DNA of 64,000 nucleotides, from contig NZ_CP045318.1 of NCBI RefSeq assembly GCF_009363255.1, positions 1,216,001 through 1,280,000 of the forward strand. The letters run 5' to 3'. Made by a program: the position numbers and the translations under genes. Of this stretch, positions 41,310-50,700 are shown piece after piece; the stretch's first letter is position 1, and every line of letters starts with the position of its first letter. The DNA comes from Roseivivax sp. THAF197b. GTDB lineage: Bacteria > Pseudomonadota > Alphaproteobacteria > Rhodobacterales > Rhodobacteraceae. The notes beneath the pieces were generated by a model. That model was not told the DNA's origin. It saw only the letters and a list, made by a program, of their open reading frames with translations, and did no database searches.

Positions 41310-42392
41310 TCAGAGCGGGTTGATCGGCCGATTATACTCCCGAATGACTTCCAGTGGGCGCTTTTGGGAATAGGCGACCATGGCCTCGGGGTCCGGGTAG
41401 CCCACGCCCATGAACATGATGGGACGTTCGTAGCCTTCGAGACCCAGAACCTTTTCGGCCATCCTCTCGCGCTTTTCGATATCGGGCCAGTTGAAGATGC
41501 AGGAGCTGAGCCCCACGGTCTCAAGCGCGAGAGAAAACGACATCGCCGCGAGCGAGCTGTCGATATAGATCACGTGCCGATCCCGTTCGCAGTAGAAGGC
41601 ATCGAGCGTGCCCACGACAGCAACGATCACCGGAATATTGTGTTTGAAGCCGGCCGTGCCGCCAGGCAGCGACGCCACCGTCTGAACCATCTCAGGATCG
41701 TCGAAGACAAGGAAGCGGTAGGGCTGCCGATTGCAGGCGGTGGGTGACAGGCCGGCCACTGTGAACGCCTTGTCGAGCAATTCGCGCGGCACGGGCTTTT
41801 GTTCGTACCACCGGACCGACCGACGCTTTATGGCGAGCCTTTCGAGCTGCTCATATGTGACCGGGTGCTCATCGAGATCGCGATGATAGGGGGTTTTGCT
41901 CCGGTCCGTATCGGTTTTGGCCGGGATCGGGCATTTCTCGAACATTTCGCGCGCGCGATCGACAGCCGGTTCCGGTGCCACGATCTCGAAATACTTGCTC
42001 AGGACGTCATAGGCCCAGTGCAGCGATACGGCGTTGCTTTCCTGAGACCGCGCAGGCTCGGCCACGAGCTTGCGATAAACGTTGACCGTGGCTACGATGT
42101 ATTCCTTTGCGAAGACCGCACGTCGCGGCCGCATCATCATGCCCTTTTCCAGCCGGTGCACGTTGCGGCGCAGCAGGAAGATGTTGGCGTCATTTTCCTG
42201 AAGATCCGCATGATACTTCGCGAGCCCGAGCAGGACCGCGCGTTCCTCACGCAAAAACTGCCGCGAGAGCAGAGAGTAATACGCAGAGGCAAGCGGCTTG
42301 GCTTGCGAGGCAAGCTTGTAGCCGCCCGATTGCACCTTGCGAATACGGTTTTTCTGACTCTCGGGCAATATACTCGTTACTAACGTCTTCAT
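41310..42392 (-). CDS. nitroreductase-like flavoprotein of the polysaccharide locus
   Basis: 360 residues. The N-terminal ~165 residues are a basic/aromatic extension not found in plain nitroreductases; the C-terminal ~195 form the FMN domain, with IKRRSVRWYEQKPVPRELLD, GLSPTACNRQPYRFLVFDD and the C-terminal GYPDPEAMVAYSQKRPLEVI. In polysaccharide loci of many bacteria such proteins occur near pyruvyl transferases; their reaction is unknown. ATG 42392 follows GGAGACC. It lies between the flippase and the CapD gene, all on the minus strand. Confidence 0.88.
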   Translation of the reverse strand: MKTLVTSILPESQKNRIRKVQSGGYKLASQAKPLASAYYSLLSRQFLREERAVLLGLAKYHADLQENDANIFLLRRNVHRLEKGMMMRPRRAVFAKEYIVATVNVYRKLVAEPARSQESNAVSLHWAYDVLSKYFEIVAPEPAVDRAREMFEKCPIPAKTDTDRSKTPYHRDLDEHPVTYEQLERLAIKRRSVRWYEQKPVPRELLDKAFTVAGLSPTACNRQPYRFLVFDDPEMVQTVASLPGGTAGFKHNIPVIVAVVGTLDAFYCERDRHVIYIDSSLAAMSFSLALETVGLSSCIFNWPDIEKRERMAEKVLGLEGYERPIMFMGVGYPDPEAMVAYSQKRPLEVIREYNRPINPL

Positions 42393-42474
42393 CGCTATCC
42401 GGTCTCCGTGAAAACATTACGTGTGGGGATTGCAGCACCGTGCCGGCGACATGGTCCGGACGGAGCTGCCAGCG

Positions 42475-44628
42475 TTAATGTCGGACCACGATCTTGTTGC
42501 GAAGCAGGTCCGCGCCAATGCTGAAAGGTCCTTTTGGTGCATCGGCAAAATGCCTGTTCGAAAGTGGAACGGCCTTCGCCTCTTCCGGGGGCAAATCGTT
42601 GCGGCGGGGCGCATTTTCGATCTCGTCGGCGCTCTCGCCATATCCGGGAACGATGTCCTGCAACGTGCGCAGAACCATTGGCCGGTCCTGAAGCCGGGCG
42701 AAGGCTTCCAGCCGGTCGGCCCAGCGGCGCAATTCAGCGAGCGACACGCTGGCCGATGCCGCGGAGAGCACACCATCGATCCCACAGGCGGAGCGCGTCT
42801 CGAGCTTGTCGAAAAGCTCCTCGAACAGCTTCTCGCCGGGGCGCGTGCCGATGATCTTGATGGCGATGTCGCGCCCAGGCTCCATCCCGGACAGCCGGAT
42901 CATGCGTTCGGCGAGGTCGATGATCTTGATCGGCTCGCCCATGTCGAGCACGAAGATCGACCCCTTGTCCGTCTGCCGCTCGACGCCGTTTGCGGAGGCC
43001 ATGAGCGTGAGCTCCACCGCTTCGCGGATCGTCATGAAGAAACGCTCCATACGCGGATCCGTGACCGTCAGGGGCCCCCCGCAGGCGATCTGTTCCTTGA
43101 AGAGCGGAATGAGCGAGCCCGACGAGCCCAGAACATTACCGAAGCGCACCGTCATGAAGCGCGTATCGCTCTCGCGGGCTTCGCGGTCGAGGCCTGCGCA
43201 GTAAAGCTCGGCCACGCGCTTCGTGGCGCCCATCACGGAACTCGCATTCACGGCCTTGTCGGTCGAGATCTGCACCATCGCCTTGGCATTCACGCGCAGC
43301 GCAGCCTCGGCCACATTGCGGGTGCCCACGACATTGGTCAGCACACCCTGGCAGGGGTTCTTCTCGACGATCGGCACATGCTTCAGCGCCGCGGCGTTGA
43401 AGACGATATCGGGCTTGTGCTGCTGGAAGAAACGCTCCACGCGTTCCTTGTCGCGGATATCACAAATCTCGGAATGGCGATCCACTTCCGGGAAATAATG
43501 GGCGAGGTCCTTCGTCACGGAATACAGGTTGTATTCCGAGTGATCGAGCAGGAGCAGACTCTCGGGACCGTTCGCCGCGATCTGGCGGGCCAGCTCGCTG
43601 CCGATGGATCCGCCTGCGCCGGTCACGACCACGCGGGCGCCGGAAATCAGCCTGGCCATCCGGTGATGGTCGCACATGCGGGCAGGGCGTTGCAGCAGAT
43701 CGTCGGGCGCCACTTCGAGCGTCTTGAGCGGCTGCGCCTCCTCCAATTCGAAGGTTTCGCAAAGCCCGGCGAGTTTCCGAATTGCGATTCCACGGCCCTC
43801 GGCCCATTCGACCAGCGATTTGATCGCTTTCTGGTCGAATTGCGACGGGGCTTCCGTCAGCACGATCTGGCGCGGCATTTCCTTGCGGGTGCACCAATCC
43901 GCGACCGCGTCGATATCCCGGACAGATCCGACGATCGGGATGTCATGGAAAAACAATCCTTTGGAATCCTCGACCGAGTCGACGATCCCGATGGGGCGGT
44001 ATTCCGTATCGGAGGTGTTGCGCAACGCGCGCAGATACAGATCGCAGCTTGTCCCGGTGCCCACGAGCAGAAGCGGAATGCGGTTTTCGGTCTGAGCCCG
44101 CTTTTCACCATTCAGAACAGTTTCATACCGGCTGCCGATACGACGTGCGAGCCGCGATCCGCTGAGCAGGGGCATCGCGATAAAGAATGCGACAATCAGA
44201 GTGCCTAAATGCGGCTGAATGCTTATCATTCCGGACAGAGAGGCGATCGTCATTATCCCGATAACGATAGCGACGCCGGTGAAGGAGCTTAGAGCATCCG
44301 GGATTGATGCCGTTTTGGGATGGCGACGATACATGCCGGCCACGGGAAAGATGACCAGGGATGCCGCAGCGCCATATAAAATAAGGCCCGAAAGCGCTTT
44401 GTAGCCTGCTTCTCCAACAGGCATCCCGACTTGAAGAAGATATGCCGTGCAAAACGAAATCATCAGCAAAATCTGATCCGACACGGCCAGACGCTTGTGG
44501 GATTTCAACTCGCCGAAGATGCGACGGAGATATTGTGCTGTGGGACCGTTTCTCAGACCGGAGACTGCCGGTTCAGATCTTTGGTTCGTCCGGTTTGACC
44601 GGTTTCCCCTAATCGAAACAAAGGACAT
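42475..44628 (-). CDS. CapD/PglF-like UDP-sugar 4,6-dehydratase, membrane-anchored
   Basis: 717 residues. The N-terminus has about four membrane helices (~50-150), then a CoA-binding-like domain and an SDR dehydratase domain: RVVVTGAGGSIGSELARQIA (NAD site), STDKAVNASSVMGATKRVAE where Met takes the position of the usual catalytic Tyr, as in PglF. This class makes UDP-4-keto-6-deoxy-GlcNAc from UDP-GlcNAc. GGGAGA lies five bases before ATG 44628. It would feed the DegT aminotransferase at the other end of the locus. The ~70-residue C-terminal tail is disordered. Confidence 0.95.
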   Translation of the reverse strand: MSFVSIRGNRSNRTNQRSEPAVSGLRNGPTAQYLRRIFGELKSHKRLAVSDQILLMISFCTAYLLQVGMPVGEAGYKALSGLILYGAAASLVIFPVAGMYRRHPKTASIPDALSSFTGVAIVIGIMTIASLSGMISIQPHLGTLIVAFFIAMPLLSGSRLARRIGSRYETVLNGEKRAQTENRIPLLLVGTGTSCDLYLRALRNTSDTEYRPIGIVDSVEDSKGLFFHDIPIVGSVRDIDAVADWCTRKEMPRQIVLTEAPSQFDQKAIKSLVEWAEGRGIAIRKLAGLCETFELEEAQPLKTLEVAPDDLLQRPARMCDHHRMARLISGARVVVTGAGGSIGSELARQIAANGPESLLLLDHSEYNLYSVTKDLAHYFPEVDRHSEICDIRDKERVERFFQQHKPDIVFNAAALKHVPIVEKNPCQGVLTNVVGTRNVAEAALRVNAKAMVQISTDKAVNASSVMGATKRVAELYCAGLDREARESDTRFMTVRFGNVLGSSGSLIPLFKEQIACGGPLTVTDPRMERFFMTIREAVELTLMASANGVERQTDKGSIFVLDMGEPIKIIDLAERMIRLSGMEPGRDIAIKIIGTRPGEKLFEELFDKLETRSACGIDGVLSAASASVSLAELRRWADRLEAFARLQDRPMVLRTLQDIVPGYGESADEIENAPRRNDLPPEEAKAVPLSNRHFADAPKGPFSIGADLLRNKIVVRH

Positions 44629-45257
44629 TATAATCTCCCGAAAACAAAAACACTATAAAACACTGAGAGTTAGCAGCACAAAACAACAGGGCCGCTGCCG
44701 AATGACAGCGAAAGACGAAAGGTGGTTGCCGCCCGGAGGCGGCAGAATTAATTTCACGCTGCCTTTCGGCACCGATGAAAAGTAGACTTCAATAATGTGG
44801 TCGCGCCGCTCCCCCCAGGGCGCAGAAACAACATCTGCATATTTACCCTTCGTTAACCTTTGCGCAAAGAGAATCTGTCGAAATTGCGGCGAGCGGCAAC
44901 TTTGGGGCGATGTGAAGATTATCCGCACAACCTAGTGTTGTTTATTGCGCGAAAAGACCGCCATTTGAGAGAAAGAGCGTCCGAAAACGCGAATCGCCTG
45001 AGGTCTGGAATACCTCCATTAGAGGTCTGAGCATCGAATCGGAATAAATCCAGAAGCATTACGATTGCAGCTATTATGCTGAGATCGAAATAGGATTTTC
45101 AACAATCAATCACGGAAACTCGCATTGTCGAGACGGAATGCGGTGCAAGTCGCGTCTTGGGTGTCCGGACCCATGGCCATTCCCTTGATTGCCCCTAAGG
45201 CATGCGCAACCTCGGTCTTCGACATCGCGCAACCGGACACCACGGAAAGGTGCGAAC
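44629..45257. other. 629-bp intergenic region upstream of the capD-like gene
   Basis: No convincing gene. The part from 44840 to 45110 is AT-rich; a GCCGCCCGGAGGCGGC hairpin lies near 44730-44745. It should contain the promoter of the minus-strand capD-nitroreductase-flippase series. A 91-codon frame (44653-44928, minus) has no recognisable features. Confidence 0.5.
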
Positions 45258-45977
45258 TCACTGGTGGTGCGGGCCCGTCGAAGGATCGCTGTCTTCCCTC
45301 CGCAGCTGCAATCGAGCCCAGATCGGCAAGTGATCGGACGCAACGCGCGTATGGGCGCCGTGATGCACGCCGGATTCAGCGACGGTCACAAGCGTGCCAT
45401 GCGCGATCCCGTCGAGCGAGGCCACCGGACGGGCGGCGTGAAAACTGGGGCCGGGCGTCACGAGCTTGAAATCCCGCGCCCAGGGCTCATAGCCGGAGGT
45501 ATCGGACCATTCATTGAAATCCCCCGCGATCAGCGCACCCGGTGCTGCATCGCCCAGATGCTGACGGATCTGCCGCATCTGTCGACGCCGCCAGCTGCGC
45601 AATAGCCCGAGATGGGTGCCGACGACGGTCAATCCCTCGATCCGCGCCATCACCGCGCCGCGTGGCTCAAGCCCCGGCAGGTCGAAATGCTGGGTCTTCT
45701 CGACCGAGAGGCCGCGCCGCACGAGGATCGCATTGCCATGCCAGCCCAGGCTGACCTTGTTGCGCGCCAGATCGGCGGGCACGTAATCGGTTTCCTGCGC
45801 GATCAGGAAGTGCGGCAAGGCCGAGGGGCGGGCGCCGAGCCGCTTGTCGGCCTCCTGCAGGACGACGATGTCGGCGTCGATCTCGGTCAGGACAGCCAGG
45901 ATCCGGGCGGGATCGCGTTTCCAGTCGAGTCCCACCGCCTTGCGGATATTGTAGCTGGCCAGCGTCAGTTCGGTCAT
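45258..45977 (-). CDS. endonuclease/exonuclease/phosphatase family protein
   Basis: 239 residues with the motifs of the EEP fold: LASYNIRKAVGLDW (Asn), VVLQEADKRLG (metal Glu), VVGTHLGLLR, LIAGDFNEWSD (Asp/Asn) and the C-terminal ASDHLPIWARL (catalytic His). It hydrolyses phosphodiester or phosphate bonds in nucleic acid or lipids; no signal peptide is present. Its start overlaps the stop of the PLD gene by 4 bp, so the two form an operon, perhaps in lipid or membrane turnover. Confidence 0.9.
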   Translation of the reverse strand: MTELTLASYNIRKAVGLDWKRDPARILAVLTEIDADIVVLQEADKRLGARPSALPHFLIAQETDYVPADLARNKVSLGWHGNAILVRRGLSVEKTQHFDLPGLEPRGAVMARIEGLTVVGTHLGLLRSWRRRQMRQIRQHLGDAAPGALIAGDFNEWSDTSGYEPWARDFKLVTPGPSFHAARPVASLDGIAHGTLVTVAESGVHHGAHTRVASDHLPIWARLQLRREDSDPSTGPHHQ

Positions 45978-47392
45978 AGCACCGGCGCCAGGAGCCGCGC
46001 GACGGGCGCGCCGATGCGGATATAGAGAGGCTGCTCCGAAAGCGGCGTGTCGACAATCGTGCTGTCGATGAAATCGTCTTTCAGCATCGCCGCGACCTTG
46101 GCGGTCAGCGCCCCGTCGAAAACCAGCGCCATCGTCTCGAAGTTCAGCCGAAAGGAGCGATTGTCGAGATTGGCCGAGCCGATCGCCACCATCTCGTCAT
46201 CCATGACGACGACCTTCTGATGCGTGAAGCCGCGGTCATATTGGTGAATGGTCACGCCCGCCGCGCGCACCTCGTCGAAATAGGCATGCGCGGCAAGCCA
46301 GGTGAGGTAGTGATCGACATGGCGGGGCAAAAGCAGCTGCACGTCGCAGCCGCGCAGGGCCGCGGATTTCAGGGCGGAGAGGATCGCCTCGTCTGGGACG
46401 AAATAGGGGGAGGCGATCCAGACCCGGGATTGCGCGCGCGACAGCGCGGTAAAGAAGAACATCGCCGCCGTGTCCATCTCGTCGGTGGGACCGGCGGGCA
46501 GGATCAGCGCGGGCAGGTCTGCATCGCGCGGCGCGGGCGACCAGTCGAGCACCTCGTCCAGCCGTTCCTGCGTCGCCCAGTGCCAATCCTCGAAGAAGAC
46601 GGTCTGCAGTTGGGCGACGACCGGGCCCGACAGCGCGATATGCGTGTCGCGCCAATGCCCGCCGGGCGCGTCCTTGCCCATATAAAGGTCCGAGACATTG
46701 TGTCCGCCGATGAAGCCCACATTGCCATCGACCACCACGGTCTTGCGGTGATTGCGGAAATTGACCTCGAAGCGCTTGGTGGGACCACGCGCCTTGCGCG
46801 GATTGAGGATCGTCACGCCGGCGGCGCGCAACCTCTCGGGATAGGCCGCGGACAGCCCGTAGCTGCCGACACCGTCATACATCACCCGCACCGAGACGCC
46901 GCGCTCGGCCGCGGCGATCAGGCGATCCGCCAGCCTGCCGCCCAGATCATCATCGGCAATCGTGTAGAATTGCACGCAGACATAAGACTTCGCTGCGTCG
47001 ATGGCCTCGAAGATGGCGGCGAAGGTTTCCTCCCCGTCGATCAGAAGCGCCGCATCATTGCCGCCCAGCACCCGCATGCCCGCGAGCTTCTCGAACGGCG
47101 CATAAAGCGTGCGGCGATCTTCATCGGGCAGGGGCGTCTCGGTGCGCGCATCGAGATCCTGCGCCAGGGCCCGCGAGGCGCGGCGCGTGCGTTCGTAGCG
47201 TTTCAGCTTGTGGCGGCCGAAGACCAGATAGGAGGGCAGGGCGAACCAGGGGGCCGCCAGAAGGAACACGACCCAGGCCGCCGCCCCTTGCGGCGTGCGC
47301 GCAGAGACGATCGCCCGCCAGACCGTGTAGATCACGAGGATCGGCGCGAGGAATGCCAGAGCGGCCAGAATATAGGAATCGAAAAAGGTCAT
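45974..47392 (-). CDS. PLD-domain protein, cardiolipin synthase-like
   Basis: 472 residues. Two N-terminal membrane helices (~5-25 and 36-57) precede two phospholipase D motifs: NFRNHRKTVVVDGNVGFIGG and FTHQKVVVMDDEMVAIGSAN, each with H-x-K-x4-D. This layout is that of bacterial cardiolipin synthase ClsA-type enzymes, which join two phosphatidylglycerols. ATG 47392 gives the usual membrane start MTFFDSYILAALAFLAPILV; a longer frame to 47443 is not homologous. It is coupled to the downstream EEP gene. Confidence 0.93.
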   Translation of the reverse strand: MTFFDSYILAALAFLAPILVIYTVWRAIVSARTPQGAAAWVVFLLAAPWFALPSYLVFGRHKLKRYERTRRASRALAQDLDARTETPLPDEDRRTLYAPFEKLAGMRVLGGNDAALLIDGEETFAAIFEAIDAAKSYVCVQFYTIADDDLGGRLADRLIAAAERGVSVRVMYDGVGSYGLSAAYPERLRAAGVTILNPRKARGPTKRFEVNFRNHRKTVVVDGNVGFIGGHNVSDLYMGKDAPGGHWRDTHIALSGPVVAQLQTVFFEDWHWATQERLDEVLDWSPAPRDADLPALILPAGPTDEMDTAAMFFFTALSRAQSRVWIASPYFVPDEAILSALKSAALRGCDVQLLLPRHVDHYLTWLAAHAYFDEVRAAGVTIHQYDRGFTHQKVVVMDDEMVAIGSANLDNRSFRLNFETMALVFDGALTAKVAAMLKDDFIDSTIVDTPLSEQPLYIRIGAPVARLLAPVL

Positions 47393-47559
47393 GCGCGAAA
47401 TGTAACGCAGATGCCGGCACTTGCATGGGGAAATGCAGATCAAGCCGCGTGATGGCGCCGATCGGACCGGTCAGGATTTCGGTTTTACCCCTCGCATGTC
47501 CACTGTTAGCGTTCACATCAACATTGTCTTGATTTGCGATTGAATGAACGGAGGACGAC

Positions 47560-48894
47560 ATGCAGCTGTCACTCTCGCGCGCGGATTTCCCCGACGGCTT
47601 CGAGCTTGGCGCGTCCACCGCCGCCTACCAGATCGAAGGCACGGCCGCAGGGGGCACGGGCCCGTCCCATTGGGACAGCTATGCCGCCACCCCGGGGAAC
47701 GTGGTGCGCGGCGAGGATGGCCGCATCGCCTGTGACCATTACCACCGGTTCGAGGAAGACCTCGATCTGGTGCGGGACGGCAATTTCGACACCTACCGTT
47801 TCTCGACCTCCTTCGCGCGGGTGATGCCGGACGGGCGGACGCCCAATGCCGAGGGGCTCGACTTTTATGACAGGCTTGCCGATGCCATTGCGGCGCGGGG
47901 CCTCAAGGCCTCGCTCACGCTGTATCACTGGGATCTGCCCTCGGCGCTTGCGGATCAGGGCGGCTGGGCCAACCGGGACGTGGCGGATCGCTTCGCCGAT
48001 TACACCCGCGTCGTGATGGAGCGGATCGGCGACCGGATGGACAGCGTGGCCACGATCAACGAGCCGTGGTGCGTGGCCTGGCTCAGCCATTTCATGGGGC
48101 TTCAGGCGCCTGGCCTGCGGGACATCCGGGCGGCCTCGCGCGCGATGCATCATGTGCTTCTGGCCCATGCCAAATCGCTCGAGGTGATCCGGGAGGTGAC
48201 GCCTGACCTCAAGGCCGGGATCGTGCTGAATTTCACGCATACCCATGCCGCGAGCGACGCCGAGGCCGACAAGCAGGCCGCGCATACCTTCGACGGGATT
48301 CACAATCGCTGGTTCGTCGAGGCTCTGACCAAGGGCCGGTACCCCGAGGATATCGCGAGCGCGCTCGGCCCCCATATGCCCGAGGGATGGCAGAAGGACA
48401 TGGCCGCGATTTCGGCGCCGATCGACTGGCTTGGCGCCAATTATTACACGCGCACCACGTTGCGCCATGTCGAGGACAGCCTCTGGCCACATCTCGAAGA
48501 CGTGCCCGGGCCGCTTTCGAAGACCGATATGGGGTGGGAGATCTATCCCGACGGTCTGCGTGCGCTGCTGGTGCGGCTGGCGCGCGATTATACGGGCGAC
48601 ACGCCTCTGGTCGTGACGGAAAACGGCATGGCGGGCGACGATCATCTCGTCGACGGTCAGATCGGTGATCCGGTGCGCGTACAATATTTCGAGGATCATC
48701 TGGGCGCCGTCCGCTCCGCGATCGCGGAGGGCGCGCCGGTCACGGGCTATTACGCCTGGTCCTTGATGGACAATTACGAATGGTCCTTCGGCTACGACAA
48801 GCGCTTCGGCATCATCTACGTGGATTACGAGACGCAGGCACGCGTGCCGAAAGCATCTTACCACGCGCTGCGGGACGCCTTCGCGCGGGGGTGA
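47560..48894 (+). CDS. GH1 beta-glucosidase
   Basis: 444 residues, normal for GH1. The acid/base Glu is in ATINEPWCVAW (residue ~168) and the nucleophile Glu in VVTENGMAGDD (~354). The opening FPDGFELGASTAAYQIEGTA and closing MDNYEWSFGYDKRFGIIYVD are family signatures. It cleaves terminal beta-glucosides or related sugars in the cytoplasm, as no signal peptide is seen. GGAGG lies just upstream of ATG 47560. It is divergent from the cls-like gene and convergent with the cytochrome gene. Confidence 0.96.
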   Translation: MQLSLSRADFPDGFELGASTAAYQIEGTAAGGTGPSHWDSYAATPGNVVRGEDGRIACDHYHRFEEDLDLVRDGNFDTYRFSTSFARVMPDGRTPNAEGLDFYDRLADAIAARGLKASLTLYHWDLPSALADQGGWANRDVADRFADYTRVVMERIGDRMDSVATINEPWCVAWLSHFMGLQAPGLRDIRAASRAMHHVLLAHAKSLEVIREVTPDLKAGIVLNFTHTHAASDAEADKQAAHTFDGIHNRWFVEALTKGRYPEDIASALGPHMPEGWQKDMAAISAPIDWLGANYYTRTTLRHVEDSLWPHLEDVPGPLSKTDMGWEIYPDGLRALLVRLARDYTGDTPLVVTENGMAGDDHLVDGQIGDPVRVQYFEDHLGAVRSAIAEGAPVTGYYAWSLMDNYEWSFGYDKRFGIIYVDYETQARVPKASYHALRDAFARG

Positions 48895-48916
48895 GCATCG
48901 GCACGCTTTCCGTGCG

Positions 48917-49384
48917 TCACTCGGCCTGGATCGACTCCAGATATGTGACCAAAGCGGTGATCCGCCCGAAGGCCAGCGCCTGTGCATTCACGTCATGCGG
49001 GACGCCCGCAGCGCGGTCGGCCGCGTTCTGGAAATAGCGATAACCCCAGACCGGCATGCCGCGATCGCCATGCGGATTGATCATGTTGCGCCCGTCGATC
49101 AATTGCCGGACATCGTCCGCCGGAAAGCTGCCACTGAAACGCGCGCTGAGCGTGGTCAGGTCGGGCGGCTTGTTTGTCAGAACGTCGGCCACGGGTCCGT
49201 CGCCCAAGCCCGAGGCCCCGTGGCACGAGGCGCAATGGGCCATGTATTCCGATTGCCCCAGCATGATCTCTGCATCGCGGTCGAGCGCCGTGGCAGGGCC
49301 CGCCACGGTCAGACTGGCCAGCGCCATGGCTGCGCTCAGGATCCTGTGCTGGATCGGATGAAATCGGAACGGTCGATGCGTCAT
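48917..49384 (-). CDS. class I c-type cytochrome
   Basis: 155 residues with a signal peptide (ILSAAMALASLTVAGPATA). One heme site CASCHGASGLGDGP at residues 51-55; a probable axial Met is in RGMPVWGYRYF. It is a periplasmic single-heme protein of the kind found as a subunit or electron carrier; partner unknown. It starts at ATG 49384 and is a single gene between the GH1 gene and an intergenic stretch that leads to the repeat-protein terminator. Confidence 0.9.
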   Translation of the reverse strand: MTHRPFRFHPIQHRILSAAMALASLTVAGPATALDRDAEIMLGQSEYMAHCASCHGASGLGDGPVADVLTNKPPDLTTLSARFSGSFPADDVRQLIDGRNMINPHGDRGMPVWGYRYFQNAADRAAGVPHDVNAQALAFGRITALVTYLESIQAE

Positions 49385-49594
49385 GGTTTGGCTCCCCCCT
49401 GAAAACGTGCGGTCCGGACGGCGATGCGATTGCCGCGCGTTGTCGTCCGGGCAATTGCCGAGGGGATACCATGCGCGGCGCGGTCTCGGTTGATGCAGGT
49501 CAATCGGGGGCGCAGCGTGTGTCCGGTTGAACCTAACGCATCATGCATGACCCCATGTGCGCCCGAGGCCGTGCAATGCTCAATTCTCAGGGGC

Positions 49595-49627
49595 GGGGAG
49601 CGGTGACCGCCCGGATCGCCGCTCCCC
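49595..49627 (-). terminator. hairpin downstream of the repeat-protein gene
   Basis: GGGGAGCGG (49595-49603) and CCGCTCCCC (49619-49627) form a perfect 9-bp stem with a 15-nt loop, 19 bp after the stop of the minus-strand repeat gene. There is no T-run on the minus strand, so termination strength is uncertain. Confidence 0.5.
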
Positions 49628-49646
49628 GTCTTTGCATCAGGATCCC

Positions 49647-50684
49647 TTAGAAGATCCCGCCGAGCAGGCCATCCTCCTCCGCATCGTCATCGCAGTCATG
49701 GGCCTTGTCGTGGTCTTCCTCGGACGGCTTGGAGGACGATGTGTCGAGCGCCGCCAGCAGCGCCGCCCCATCCAAGGGCGCGGCATCCGCATGACCACCG
49801 CCGAGACCAAGGTCCACGAGATTGTCGACGTCGATGCCCTTGTCGCCACCGATGGAGGCCTCTTCGAGTACGTCGATATCGAGACCGTTCTCGTCCGCGT
49901 CGACATTCGCGAGGTTGTCGATGTCGATGCCCTTGTCGCCGCCGATGGAGGCCTCTTCGAGTACGTCGATCTCGAGACCATCCTTGCCCCCGTCGACATT
50001 CGCGAGGTTGTCGACATCGATGCCCTTGTCGCCACCGGTGGAGGCTTCCTCGAGCACGTCGATATCTAGGCCGTCCTTGCCCGCGTCGACATTCGCGAGG
50101 TTGTCTACATCGATGCCCTTGTCGCCGCCGATGGAGGCTTCTTCCAGCACATCGATATCGAGGCCTTTCTTGTCCGCATCGACATTCACGAGATTGTCGA
50201 TGTCGATACCCTGATCGCCGCCGATGGAGGCCTCTTCGAGCACGTCGATCTCGGCACCGTCCTTGCCCGCGTCGACATTCGCGAGGTTGTCGACATCGAT
50301 TCCTTGGTCACCGCCGATGGAGGCTTCTTCGAGCACGTCGATGTCGAGGCCTTCCTTGTCCGCGTCGACATTCGCGAGGTTGTCGACGTCGATGCCTTGG
50401 TCACCGCCGATGGAGGCTTCTTCGAGCACGTCGATCTCGACACCGTCCTTGCCCGCGTCGACATTCGCGAGGTTGTCGATGTCGACGCCCTGATCGCCGC
50501 CGATGGAGGTCTCTTGACCGATATCGAGGCTCAGGCCAGCCCCATCTGACGCATTGTCTGCGCCGGATGTGTCGGACCCCTCCTTGCCTGATTGATCCTG
50601 CGAGAAGAGCTCACGGATCTGCGCTTCTTTTTCATTGATCAAGTGTGTAGCGGTGGCGAGGCCACTCTTGACGAAGTTGAACAT
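49647..50684 (-). CDS. acidic protein with eight 31-residue tandem repeats
   Basis: 345 residues from ATG 50684, with GGGAGAAGCGACG just upstream. Residues 1-~32 form an amphipathic helix-like start (MFNFVKSGLATATHLINEKE); a Ser/Asp/Gly-rich stretch follows. Residues ~55-290 hold eight near-identical 31-residue units built on EASIGGDQGIDVDNLANVD; the eighth is cut short. The C-terminus is Asp/Glu-rich and ends EEDGLLGGIF. No signal peptide, membrane helix or cysteine in the repeat region. GGDxGID recalls RTX calcium repeats but the unit length and sequence differ. I do not recognise the family. It is divergent from tadE/tadG across ~530 bp. Confidence 0.85.
   Translation of the reverse strand: MFNFVKSGLATATHLINEKEAQIRELFSQDQSGKEGSDTSGADNASDGAGLSLDIGQETSIGGDQGVDIDNLANVDAGKDGVEIDVLEEASIGGDQGIDVDNLANVDADKEGLDIDVLEEASIGGDQGIDVDNLANVDAGKDGAEIDVLEEASIGGDQGIDIDNLVNVDADKKGLDIDVLEEASIGGDKGIDVDNLANVDAGKDGLDIDVLEEASTGGDKGIDVDNLANVDGGKDGLEIDVLEEASIGGDKGIDIDNLANVDADENGLDIDVLEEASIGGDKGIDVDNLVDLGLGGGHADAAPLDGAALLAALDTSSSKPSEEDHDKAHDCDDDAEEDGLLGGIF
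49815..50530 (-). repeat. 93-bp tandem repeats, eight copies
   Basis: The anchor GATGGAGGC (or one-base variants) recurs at 49851, 49944, 50037, 50130, 50223, 50316, 50409 and 50502, each exactly 93 bp apart. Copies differ mainly at silent sites and at a few residues (Q/K, V/I, D/G). The exact phase and high identity point to expansion by slippage or recombination, so copy number may vary between strains. Antisense frames stay open through the array and are artefacts. Confidence 0.9.
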
Positions 50685-50700
50685 CGTCGCTTCTCCCTTA

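Noticed and set aside
44653..44928. 91-codon minus-strand frame upstream of the capD-like gene
   Set aside because: No recognisable features, and it covers the likely promoter region.
49815..50530. CRISPR array
   Set aside because: The units are contiguous 93-bp coding repeats with no unique spacers and no cas genes nearby.
49557..50638. Long plus-strand frames (up to 299 codons) through the repeat array
   Set aside because: The 93-bp period is a multiple of three and lacks stop triplets in all antisense frames, so they stay open by periodicity; their Arg/Cys/Pro content is not protein-like.
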